64,000 nt of DNA from Bathynomus jamesi (lineage: Eukaryota; Arthropoda; Malacostraca; Isopoda; Cirolanidae), in the NCBI GenBank assembly GCA_023014485.1, contig JAJOZX010000196.1, positions 1,048,001 through 1,112,000 on the forward strand, given 5' to 3'. Position 1 is the stretch's first letter. Each line of letters opens with the position of its first letter. The position numbers and the translations under genes are program-made. Below are positions 43,160 through 53,289 of this stretch, piece after piece. Below the pieces are notes generated by a model. The model searched no databases. It was not told the origin of the DNA and saw only the letters and a program-made list of their open reading frames with translations.

Positions 43160-43440
43160 GTTCTATTTGAGAAATAGTCTGACAGCCAGAGCTTGGACGT
43201 GGAAACAGAGTCTGCACAATGTTTTTTGATGATTTTAGTATCATCTTTAAAGTGTTTCAAGTGCTACCCTGGCATCCTTGAGGAAGTTGAGATATTCAAG
43301 GTGGCGGCCAAAATGGCCGCCTAAGCAGAATACTGGCATATATTGGCGGTAAATTGCTCTATCGTGATGATTTTGGTGTCTATAACTATGTTTTCGAGAA
43401 CAAGGATTCCATTTCTTTCATTAGCAATGGTATTTTCTTA
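43160..43440 (+). repeat. left terminal inverted repeat of the 43-49 kb element
   Basis: See the element entry. The strongest block is the GGCGGCCAAAATGGCCGCC palindrome near 43,303-43,322. Confidence 0.75.
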
Positions 43441-43828
43441 ATATTTCTTAAATTACTAACAATAATGTTTAAAAATGGCTGACAAAAAGAAATTATTGGC
43501 TTTGAAATGTCACAATATATTTCTGTAAAGACACTGATGTAAGCTACACATATCAATGCACATACAACAAATATACAGTTTATACAAAACAAATGTAGTT
43601 GTCCCATGGCATGTATTGGGATGTAGATCAGTAGGTTTACTATACTAGTTGTTGTTAATGTCTGTATAGTTATCTCCATGCATATCGTGTGTATAATGTA
43701 AAAGCTAGTATACACTCTGTGTCACAGCTGAATTAGAGCTTCATGTATGTTAATGTCCATATGTAATAGTTTTCTATCTTTTTTTCATATCTGGTAATTT
43801 CCTGATTTATGCTGAAATCTGTCACAAA

Positions 43829-46460
43829 ATGGAGGATTGCTTCTTCAAATGTGGAGCCAAAAACAAAAAAAGAAATACTGTTGCTGGACATGAATGCATC
43901 CTTACAATAACCAAAGCTAGCATCCAACGACGTGATGACATACACACTGATCTTCAAAAACTATTAGATGAAAATCCCAATTTGACAATTCCATGCCACC
44001 GAAACTGTTTCGTCATAAACGTCATCATGCCATATAAACCGAGATCTGAAACGAGCTGGATATAGCGTTGCTACGGTCTCAACTGATCACTCACCGTTGA
44101 AACGGAGTCGTTGGTCTGAAGTGCCAAAATTCACATTTTTGAAGCATTGTATCTTCTGTGGGGAAGTCTGTAAAGATCGTGATCCACGGAATCCGAATCG
44201 ATGGTGAAAATTCTTAAGATGTAGAACTGCTGAGCGTGGTCCTGGCCACAAAATATTTAAAGAAATTGTGCTAGCTGTATGTGATGAACATAATGATGAC
44301 TGGTCTAGACAAGTACGAGTGCGAGTGCAGTGATCTGCATGATGCAGATGCCAGATATCATGATGACTGTAGGAAGCGGTTCATGGCTCGTCGATCAGTG
44401 ATCAGTTCATCAGAGGGACTTGAAAGCTCCAGAGATAGAGAATCTGCATTTAATAATAAAGTGTCGGCCATGCAAGATAAGTCACGTGTGTGGACATCAG
44501 TGGAAATATTCAACTTGTACAGCCAAACCGGTGGGCGTATACTGTCTCAACGCACTCTTGTGCAGAAGTTGGTAGATCAATTCAAATGTGAGTTACTTGT
44601 GCTCTCAGGAGAATGTCTGGCAAACATCATCCTATTTCGAGGGATAGCCTCCAAGCTCCAACCTCTTAAGAATAGTGGATGATGAACAGGAAGATATATC
44701 GATTGAGAGAATAGCAAAACAAATTGTGAATGAGTCAAAACAAGTGGCTCCTGAATGGCACAAATATAAAACTAGGAATGATGTAGAAAGAGCTTCTAAG
44801 GAGGCCAGTTCCACTTTACTAAAACTACTATCTAGCATATCGGAACAGCTGCAGTTAACTTTGCCTGCTGCTTTGATTGGGAACATGATCACTAGCATTG
44901 TCACCAAGCATCTAACTTCCCTACAAACAACTCTTGGTGTAATAGTGATAGAAGAAAAATCTCCTTGCACACTTATTTGACTTGGGTGTAACATGTTCTT
45001 ATGATGAAGTCTTGAGATTTAAATCATCAGCTGCAGCTGCTGCTGCAAAGAGCAGTAATGAGTGGAATATCAGACTCAGTTCTTGGTCTCGTTCAAGCAA
45101 TTGCTAATAACTTTGATGCAAATATATCTTCATAAAATGGCCTCCGTTCAACTCATGCTCGGGCCCTGCTGATGACACAGCCAGGTGTGGAAGGGCATGA
45201 GCAAGTAAAGGAAACAATTCCACGCATCACAAAAGAACAGATGAAAGATAAAATAGTACCAGATGTGCCTGTTCAAGTATACAATGGCCCAAAGAAACCA
45301 GATTTGCCTGCCTGTGAAACTAAACATGCCGTGCTTCCATTAAAAGTCTTGGCTAAGCAAAAGATCTTATTTGACAGAGCAAATAATTTGGACTATGATT
45401 TTCTGTTGGGTGTTGCTGGTACTCCAGAGTTTGGTGGATTCAACACTAAGATGTCCCGGGAACAAGGACAGACTGTGAAGCTTTCTACCACAGCCATGTA
45501 TACACCACTCACAGACATGGTGCCATCTGGCAACATGAGAAACAGACATACAAAGTCAGTTTTGAAAAGGGAACTTCAAATTGAACAGTTGGTTAGAAAA
45601 ATGAAGACACCAGATCTTTTCATCATTGATGGATGTGCCATACTGTGGGTAATCCACTGGCCCCAGTGGGTTTGGTACAGAACATTCTAGATGGGTTTGT
45701 CACCAACATCTTAACCAAGATGAATCAGGCCGAGGTCTACCTTGTATTCGACCGCTACAAGGAATATAGCATCAAAAATGGAACAAGGAGTGACCGCGCA
45801 GGTATCAGAGCCAGTAGAAAGCACAAATTGCATCCAACTGCCCCTCTGCCTCCCCAGTAAGTTGTTTGGACAGTGACGGAAAATAAGATGCAGCTCATTG
45901 ACCTCATATGTGAAGCTCTCGTTCATCAGAGCACAACAGATGCAGAATTCTGAGGAGGCATTCATATATAGTCTGGTTGTCACAGGCTCTCATCCCGTCC
46001 CACAAGAAGTTCACATGGGAGTAATGATACCAAGAGAAGATATGAAGAGACTGCATGAGGAGGCAGATGTCATCATTCCACAACAAGTGATGAGTGGAGT
46101 AGAAAAGGGAGGTAAGTGCATTTGTGTGATCTCGGATGACTAACGTGTTCATCCTGCTACTTCACTACTATGGTGAAAGGAATTTGCAATGCACACTTCT
46201 GATGGAGGGAAGCAGTAAGAAGAGAACAACTATAAGCATAGGAGTGACTGCGAAACAACACAAGGATATTGTACCATCACTCTTAGGTGTTCATGCACTC
46301 TCTGGATGTGATACTGTCGCCCATATACTGTATTGGGTACTGGAAAAGGCTCAGTTCTCAAAGTCCTCCGTGCAGGACATAACTTAGTTAAAATTGGTGA
46401 TCCAGAAACAAACATGGATGATATCATAGCAGAAGCCACTGTACTTTTTTATGCAGGAAG
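43829..46460 (+). pseudogene. unclassified invertebrate protein family, N-terminal and central parts, decayed
   Basis: Read through several frames: MEDCFFKCGAKNKK start at 43,829; PKFTFLKHCIFCGEVC and DRDPRNPNRW near 44,130-44,200; CDLHDADARYHDDCRKRF near 44,325-44,385; then a long middle. From 45,600 come LFIIDGCAILWVIHWP, VYLVFDRYKEYSIK (45,738-45,780), CVISDDTNVFILLLHYYG (46,125-46,170) and LLGVHALSGCDTVAHI (46,285-46,330). I recognise this order from many uncharacterised invertebrate proteins. The acidic residues IDG, FDRY, SDDTD and SGCDT are spaced like the catalytic clusters of PIN/FEN nucleases; that is my inference. Frameshifts and stops near 44,070, 44,680, 45,120, 45,690, 45,860 and 46,140. 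Confidence 0.65.
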
Positions 46461-47942
46461 AAGGGGCCAAGGGCAAATGCCCACAAAAGCGCCCTCCCCA
46501 TAGAAGAAGAAGAGCGCCAAAATCATGGTCAAGGTTTTCGAGATGCCTAGACACTCTGCGTTTGAAAGATGGGAGGTCATAGACAGAAGGAAAGATGGAT
46601 TGAGGAAGATTGTTCCAGAGTTCACCGGTTGAGTAGATGAAGGACTGAAAATACCGATTAACCCAGTGGTTCCCAACCGGTGTGTCCCGACACTTTAGTA
46701 TGTCGCCGATTTTCCCAAGTGTGTCGCGAAATTATCCAAGGTTTCGAATGCGAGTGTGCTTATCACATATTTCTTCAAATATAAACAAAATATGTAGTTA
46801 TCATCAAGCTGAAGTATCTCATTAAATAAATGTTTTCTTTGCAGTGCTAGTTTTTTTACTCATTGCTGTTAATTATTTCTTTGATTGTCACTATATTTTT
46901 AACTTCTATATAAATAAATTTTAAAAATATAAATGGTGTGTCGAATCCTTTTTGATACATCAAAAGTGTGTCGCCATCATAAAAAGTTTGGAAATCACTG
47001 GATTAACCCTTGCGTTAGAGAGTTGGAAAGAAAAGGAATGAGAAAGTGTAGAAAGTCTGGTGCTGCGTGCTCTCCTTAAAGGAGGAGGCATGCAGTTGGA
47101 GAGTTCAGAAGAGCAATGTCCATTATAATAGCGAAAGTAAAGAGAGAGTGAGGCAACATTGCGGCAAAGAGAGAGAGATTGAAGACAATCTGTAAGAGGC
47201 GGGAAATTGATGAGACGCAAAGCCTTTGATTCCACCCGGTCGAGTACGGCTGTGTGGGTTGAGCTACCCACCACATGAGAAGCATACTCCATACAGGGAC
47301 GAAAAAGACCCCTGTACAGACACAGCAACTGAGTGGGGGTGAAAAAACCGCGGGGCGGTACAACACACCTAACCTCTTCGAAGCTGTTTTAGAAAGAGAG
47401 TATATGTGATCTTTCCAGGAAAGACCATGAGAAAAGGAAACGCCAAGAATGTTAAGAAAAGAGGAAGGATTGAGTTGTGTGTTGTTGAAGAGTGCGACGA
47501 GTAGATAGATTGAGCAAATGAATTTTTGAGGCATTGAAAGTAACAAGTTTTTCTCTGCCCCAATCAGATATAGCAGAAAAGTCAGAGGTCAGGTGTCCCA
47601 TAGGCGTTCTACGCGAATCATGAAGGGACTGCTGTGAGGGACGCTTTGGGAAGCAGGTGGAGAGATGAAAAGTGGAATCATCGGCATAGGAGTGAAAAGG
47701 ACAGAAGAACAGTGACCATCTTCAACCACAACTATAGAGATGAAGACACAGGTTGAAGGATAAAGACAGAAGGAGGACAATTTGGAAATTAAAGATTTGT
47801 GCCAGACTCTATCAAAAGCTTTTGATATGTCTAGCGCAATAGTAAAAGTTTCACCGAAATCCCGAAAGGAGGATGACCAAGAGTCAGAGAGATATTCAAG
47901 AAGATCGCCGGTAAAGTGTCCCTTGCGGAACCCATACTTGCT
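46461..47942 (-). pseudogene. LINE fragment inserted in the 43-49 kb element
   Basis: Minus-strand RT: KYGFRKGHFTGDLLEYLSDSW near 47,930, then ALDISKAF and VWHKSLISKL. A YADD region is missing. Then LNILGVSFSHGLSWKDHIYSLSKTASKRLGVLYR (47,380-47,470), LYRGLFRPCMEYASHV, and the C-terminus STGELWNNLPQS (46,600). Several frameshifts. The type is familiar from decapod genomes. It carries a hAT MITE at 46,664-47,000. Confidence 0.75.
46664..47000. mobile_element. hAT MITE with exact 8-bp duplication, nested in the LINE
   Basis: GATTAACC at 46,656-46,663 and 47,001-47,008. Ends CAGTGGTTCCCAACCGGTG and AGTTTGGAAATCACTG. Subterminal GTGTGTCGCC / GTGTGTCGAA motifs; no coding. Confidence 0.9.
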
Positions 47943-48465
47943 GCTGCATGTTATGGAATTAGTGTCAATGAAACAGATGACATGTCAGCAGTGAGGTATC
48001 GAGCATGACTAAAACGAATGGAGAGTGGAAAGTCAATTACTCTCAAACTAAGAGCGCTCCCACCAACAGCAGCTGCGTTTGCTGAAAATGTCAAGAGAAC
48101 CCACCATCAAACATGTATATGGAGATCAGCTGCTCAGCAAAACCTACCAGATCAAGACCCCACCAGGCTTGGTTGGATGAAGGATGAACAAACGAGGGTA
48201 TCATCTCGGGGACACTGCTGAATGCAGTGCTGCCAGCTCCACCTGCAGTACTGAAGATGCTCTGCTGTGGATGTGGAAATGAACCAGTATGCTCAACTGC
48301 AAGGTGTGGATGTGCCCAAACACAGTTGGCTTGTTCAGTTTTCTGTGGATGTCATGTACATGTATTTTGTAACAATCGATGGACAAAAGAGGCTATTAAT
48401 GTTGATGATGATAATGCAGAACAAACAGCTTATGTTTATGCTAAATTGTATGCATGTCTTTGAAA
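47943..48465 (+). pseudogene. unclassified family, C-terminal part with Cys-rich tail
   Basis: Resumes after the LINE: SVNETDDMSAVRYRA, then KSITLKLRALPPTAAAFAENV (48,030-48,090), IWRSAAQQ, LPDQDPTRLGWMKDE. A shift to LNAVLPAPPAVLKMLCCGCGNEPVCSTARCGCAQTQLACSVFCGC...CNN follows (48,220-48,390). The dense C-x-C pattern resembles CXC-type zinc-binding tails. It ends in WTKEAINVDDDN-like acidic sequence. Confidence 0.65.
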
Positions 48466-48524
48466 AGTGATGACAGGAACTAAGCATCAAACTAGTTTGT
48501 AATTATGTTGTAAAATATATTAAT

Positions 48525-48527
<3 letters not shown>

Positions 48528-48562
<35 letters not shown>

Positions 48563-48563
48563 T
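48528..48563. repeat. GT microsatellite
   Basis: Simple GT run inside the 3' non-coding part of the element. Confidence 0.85.
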
Positions 48564-48899
48564 GTGTAACTCGTTTACTTTATTATTACACAAAATGCTA
48601 TCGGATAAAAAAGTGCACAGTATGTCATTGTAAAACCTATCTGAAAATATTGGTATATGTACTTATTTGCTTTCACCGTAGTGACATCATTTTCTAAACG
48701 ATTTTCAGAAACAATTAATGTCAAACATTTAAACAATGGTTTTAGTGCTCAGAATATATTATTCACAATTTCACCCCGAAACACATAGGGAAAATAAATA
48801 CATTTTCATGATAATTAAATAATGGTGATATATGACGAAGTTAATGTAGTAGGTCAAACAATTTAGGAATTTTATTGATAATAACCCCAAAAATATTAA

Positions 48900-49205
48900 G
48901 AAAATACAATTTATGATGAAAGAAATGGAAACCTTGCTTTTGAAAACATAGTTGTAGATACGAAAATCATCAAGATAGAGCTAAGTTACAACAGAGATAT
49001 GCTGGTTTTCTGCTCAGGCGGCCATTTTGGCCGCCATCTTGAATATCTCAAATTCCTCAAGGATAGCAATATTTGGCATTCAGATTCTGATTACGAACAC
49101 TTGAAAGATACTAAAACTATGTTGAAACATTGTGTACTGTAGACTCTATTTCCAAGTTCGGTGAAAATTCAGGGTTTGGCAACCGGACTAAATTAGGCGT
49201 GTCCA
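48900..49205 (-). repeat. right terminal inverted repeat of the 43-49 kb element
   Basis: Complement of 43,160-43,440 with scattered differences and small indels; the GGCGGCCATTTTGGCCGCC palindrome is at about 49,018-49,036. Confidence 0.75.
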
Positions 49206-49392
49206 TACTGTTCCACTGTAGGGGACAAAGGGTACTTGTTGCTAAGTTCTATTATAAAGGTACATAAGCCTTTAGCTATGACCTCACTAGACACCTCATT
49301 GTGGTAAACGTTGATGCAATAGGAAAAATATTTTAAATTGTCCATGATAACTAGGTTAACGTGTAACATGGCATAAGATTTGTCGTTCCATT

Positions 49393-50368
49393 TAGTGGCG
49401 TATTAAAGGGGGAAGGGGGGGGGCAGGTCCAAGGGCCCAATTGTTTTAGGGGCCGATGTTTATAATGATATCAATGACATAAATTTGCAATGCTCAACAA
49501 TATCTCTCAACTAACTTCAGAGGAAGCATCAAAAGCAACAAAAAATCTGGCTAGTCCATTACCCAAATGACTTTGAGGACAGCTTCCCATTTGAGTTTCA
49601 GCATTTTGTACTGTTTGTCAAACAAAACGCTTTAGCTGACACTCGCCCATTAGGAGTACTACAGGAAATTTACAAATTGAGGGTTGTTTGGATGGTGGTG
49701 GATGATTTTGTGACCAACTTTGGTAGATTAGTAGTGGACTTGTAGTTGTGTAATTGGTTTGGTGTAATTGTAGCAGCTTGGTATTTGTGTAAAACTTGCA
49801 TTATTTGATTTAGAAATAAATGGTTTTATTAATTTACATGACTCGAAGATTTGTCTTGTTGAGAACCCCAAGAATATTTTGGCCCCAGGCAGGTGTGTGC
49901 TGACAGTTTCTTAACAACCGGTTCTGATATAGATAGGGGTGTAAATCAGCGAGCGCCAATGGCGCGAGTCATTAAGTTAGGGGGTCTCGGGTGAGCGGTA
50001 GGTCCCTCAGCGGGGTCATTTTAGCTTTTCCAAACAGCATTTTGTAACATTTTGGCAGAAATTATTTAACATATTCTTTATACTCACTAATGACATAATT
50101 ATCTAAAAATTAACTAATTTTTCATCAAAAAATAAATAAATATTGAAACGACCACTGCTTGTGATACTACCTATATTTTCCTATAAAATCCTGAAAAATT
50201 AAAAAAAATTAGATATGAATAAATTTCTACTGAATTAAATATTTGTTAAAAACAAACAAACGGTTCGGTGATCCAATCAATATTTAACAACCGGTTCGGG
50301 CGAACCGGACCGAACCGGTCCCAGCACACCCCTGGCCCCAGGGCCCCAAAATCCTTAATACGGCACTG
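49393..50368. mobile_element. hAT MITE with exact 8-bp duplication (outer)
   Basis: GTTCCATT at 49,385-49,392 and 50,369-50,376. Ends TAGTGGCGTATTAAAGG and CCTTAATACGGCACTG. Contains another hAT MITE at 49,890-50,334. No transposase. Confidence 0.88.
49890..50334. mobile_element. hAT MITE with exact 8-bp duplication (nested)
   Basis: GCCCCAGG at 49,882-49,889 and 50,335-50,342. Ends CAGGTGTGTGCTG and CCAGCACACCCCTG. Subterminal AACCGGTTC repeats at both sides. Confidence 0.88.
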
Positions 50369-50376
50369 GTTCCATT

Positions 50377-50876
50377 CGTCAACGAGTTTCATAATTCAGA
50401 GTATCTGTTTTTCTTCACTGAGTGTAGGGTTCTTCACTTCACTATTCACTTCTAAATTCGATAAATATTCCAAGACATCTTTAGCATTACGAATCCCCGT
50501 GATGCTTTCGTTAGAATAACCATAAAGCACTTGAATATCCTGACTAGTCATCCTTGCGTGAATTAAGGTCGACTTCAAAAGACGTGTGAAAGGACAGACG
50601 TTGAGTATTCTCTAAATATTTAGATTTTACAGAGCACCACTTTACAAAAGTGTTGCACACAATATCAGAGGCTGCTATCGTTATTAAAAAGTTAAATTTG
50701 GCAGAGGAATATAAACACACACATGCAAGTGATCATGGTAAAACTTAGAAGTAAAACTTCGGCAGCTGAGTAAGTATCCAAGACATCAATGTTTGCGAAC
50801 GACTAACTAGATTAAACACGACAAATGCTGAGATGAGTTTGTGGGGGAGCCTCTACAGCATGTCCATACAGGTTTG
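50377..50876. other. stretch without recognised gene
   Basis: No supported feature. Confidence 0.4.
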
Positions 50877-50878
50877 TT

Positions 50879-50912
50879 ACACACACACACACACACACAC
50901 ACCACACACACA
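50879..50912. repeat. CA microsatellite
   Basis: CA run at the 3' end of the inverted Penelope copy. Confidence 0.85.
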
Positions 50913-51241
50913 TATTCCAAGGTCTTTCGTGTATTCAGAAGTATACCTCGTCAGGGAATGAAGGGAGAAGGCGAGATGACAAAAATATATACAACGGGAC
51001 ATAAAAACAAAAATATCAGCCCATGATTAACAAGAGTTGATTAGAGGCAAAAGGTATTTTAACAGGATATTGTCAATTTTATACATTCCCGCACTGTTAT
51101 TGAAATTATTTTTAAAATGGATAAATGCACATTCTAGAATATTCCTTTCAATTATATCTGTTTATAACGAGCGCTGTAGAACTATCCCACTTGATACTAT
51201 GATTACATCTATACATATGGTTAAACATTGCATTAGAATTA

Positions 51242-51868
51242 CAGTCCTCCTCTGATTTACGAACGAGTTACGTTCCTGAAAACCCATTCGTAAATCTAAA
51301 ATTCGTAAATCGAACCTTATTTTTCTCATTGACTCCCATTATAAAAGTTGAGATAAGTTCCTACGAACAAAAATCACTTCCCCAGAAGGTCTTAAAAGCT
51401 ACAAAAATATGTTTTTGCCCACAGTGTTTGCTGTAAACAATGTTTTTAGATCTCTACAATGATAAATATATATATGAAATATAAATAATAACTGTAGTTA
51501 AGGAAAATTGTAATGATTAATGTTGCTTCCAACCATTAATGACAGAGACCATTCACAACAGTAAAGACAAAATATTTTGTCTTTACTGTAATGAATATTG
51601 TTCGGTAATGAAGGTCTTAAATACGTTTAAATACATTTAAAACATTTTATAAGGTTTAATTTTATTTTTTAGTAATATTTACTACTACCAAAAATATTGC
51701 AGTCACCTTCAGACATCTGTTGATGTTACGAAAAAATTCCGAATTTAACGAACAATTTTGTTCGTAATTTCGAATTTTTCGTTCGTAAATCAAGCCTTTG
51801 GACAAAATTTTTTTGTTCGTAACTTTGAAAATTCGTACAGCAAGCGTTCATAAATCGGGGAAGGAGTG
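51242..51868. mobile_element. TA-flanked MITE (Tc1/pogo-like ends)
   Basis: TA at 51,240-51,241 and 51,869-51,870. Ends CAGTCCTCCTCTGATTTACG and its inverted partner near 51,845-51,868 (CATAAATCGGGGAAGGAGTG). Inside are repeated TTCGTAAATC and CATTCGTAAATC segments. The undamaged P2 copy near 52,630 shows the empty site with a single TA. Confidence 0.85.
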
Positions 51869-51941
51869 TATTTGCTGCTCTACCTGCATATTTATGCTGT
51901 TTTACCCTATACCCTAATATCTAACGTTTTACCCGTTTGGC

Positions 51942-52478
51942 CTATATATACACTGAGTCACATTGTGTACATCCGATAGAATACACCCAACCAACCACAT
52001 TATCTGGGTTATTCTTTATTAGGCGTGATTCAACAGTATTATTATACTTAAAGACTACATTGATACCAATTGCTTTAAGTAAAGTCGGAAGATATTGAAA
52101 ATTAACATGGTAAGGTAGGCTAAGAATATTTTTACGTTCAAATTCCTTTACAGTTACACTATTATAATACCTATTCTTTGCTTTCCTAAGGCAGTTGTCT
52201 AAAAATGAAATAGGATAACATAATTTGGGTACCAATACTCATGATATTGCATAACTCGGAATCCAAAAATTCAGGACTGACAACTTTCAATGCTCTAAGA
52301 AACATAGTAGAGAAAATAGAAGATTTAATCGAGGGATGATGGTCAGAATAAAAATGCACATAAGATTTATTATTAGTAGGCTTACGATAACTTCAAATTT
52401 TAACTCCGAATCTCCGAATTTTTAGATCCAAAAAAGATAAGCTTCCATCATTTTATTTTTCATCTGTGAACTTAATAG
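51942..52478 (-). pseudogene. Penelope-like P2 RT thumb and GIY-YIG endonuclease
   Basis: Contains PISFLDNCLRKAKNRYY, the linker INVVFKYNN, and VYSIGCTQCDSVYI (GIY-YIG start with CxxC) just before the window position of the MITE. Stops occur after KI and near 52,235. No RT catalytic box is retained. Confidence 0.7.
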
Positions 52479-52494
52479 ATGGGACTAAGTAAAG

Positions 52495-52975
52495 AATAAC
52501 CCAGATAATGTGGTTGGTTGGGTGTATTCGATCGGATGTACACAATATGACTCAGTAGGCCCTATATAGGCCAAACGGGTAAAACGTTAGATATTAGGGT
52601 AAAACAGCATAAATATGCGTGTAGAAGAGCAAATAATTCTAATGCATTGTTTAACCATATGTATAGATGTACTGTAATCATAGTATCAAGTGGGATATTT
52701 CTAAAGCGCTCGTTAAAAACAGAGATATAATTGAAAGGAATATTCTAGAATGTGCATTTATCCATTTTAAAAATAATTTCAATAACAGTGCGGGAAGGTA
52801 TAAAATTGACAATATCCTGTTAAAATACCTTTTGCCTTTAATCAACTCTTGTTAATCATGTGCTAATATTTTTGTTTTTCTGTCCCGTTGTATATATTTT
52901 TGTCATCTCGCCTTCTCCCTTCATTCCCTGACGAGCTGTACTTCTGAATACACGAAAGGCCTTGGAATCATTTTT
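52495..52975 (+). mobile_element. Penelope-like family P2, inverted plus copy
   Basis: Repeats the P2 endonuclease region and 3' end in the opposite direction: CTQYDSV region at about 52,540, the C-terminal tail (IIERNILECAFIHFKNNFNN, 52,730-52,790), then the 3' region with CTGACGA...GAAA at 52,928-52,957. Same topology as family P1. Confidence 0.75.
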
Positions 52976-53034
52976 CTTTTTCCTTGTGGATTGCATCATT
53001 CATTCATTTCACGTGTTTAATTGTGAAATTCATC

Positions 53035-53072
<38 letters not shown>

Positions 53073-53289
53073 AGCTCAAAAGAAAATGATGCGCATAGCC
53101 TAAAAACGCAAATTAATTTATTTGAAGTACACACGTTAGGAACTTATAAAATAAATATTTACAAGTAAATAAACATTCAACAATAAAAATAACAAGTAAA
53201 GAAACGAGTCAAAACCCCAAGATAATTTATAAAATAAATAAACAATAAAAACTTTAAAAAGATATTAATAAATTATAACAAATATACTG
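52976..53289. other. spacer with TA microsatellite
   Basis: TA run at 53,038-53,069; otherwise AT-rich and unassigned. Confidence 0.5.

Larger units (their letters stand above)
43160..49205 (+). mobile_element. large terminal-inverted-repeat element carrying an unclassified protein family
   Basis: The sequence from about 43,165 to 43,440 reappears inverted at about 48,900-49,200. Shared blocks in order are GAGTCT...CACAATGTTT; CTTGAGGAA-TTGAGATATTCAAG-TGGCGGCCAAAATGGCCGCCT; ATGATTTT-GTGTCTA-AACTATGTTTTC; TTTCTTTCAT; and ATTTTCTTAATATTT. The repeat encloses a plus-strand protein-coding relic from start region to C-terminus and nothing else except a LINE insertion. Without that insertion the element is about 4.5 kb. 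Outer ends and target duplication could not be fixed. Confidence 0.75.
50920..52494 (-). mobile_element. Penelope-like family P2, minus copy
   Basis: Minus strand: RT thumb remnant (LSFLDLKI near 52,440, KPTNNKSYVHFYSDHH near 52,360), then GIY-YIG coding at 51,942-52,235, then the C-terminal part interrupted by a MITE at 51,242-51,868. A 3' region with a hammerhead-like core follows (50,925-50,954). 5'-truncated. Fused head-to-head at about 52,494 with a plus copy. Confidence 0.75.

Noticed and set aside
44632..45549. Minus-strand ORFs in the 43-49 kb element
   Set aside because: Antisense to the recognised family blocks on the plus strand.
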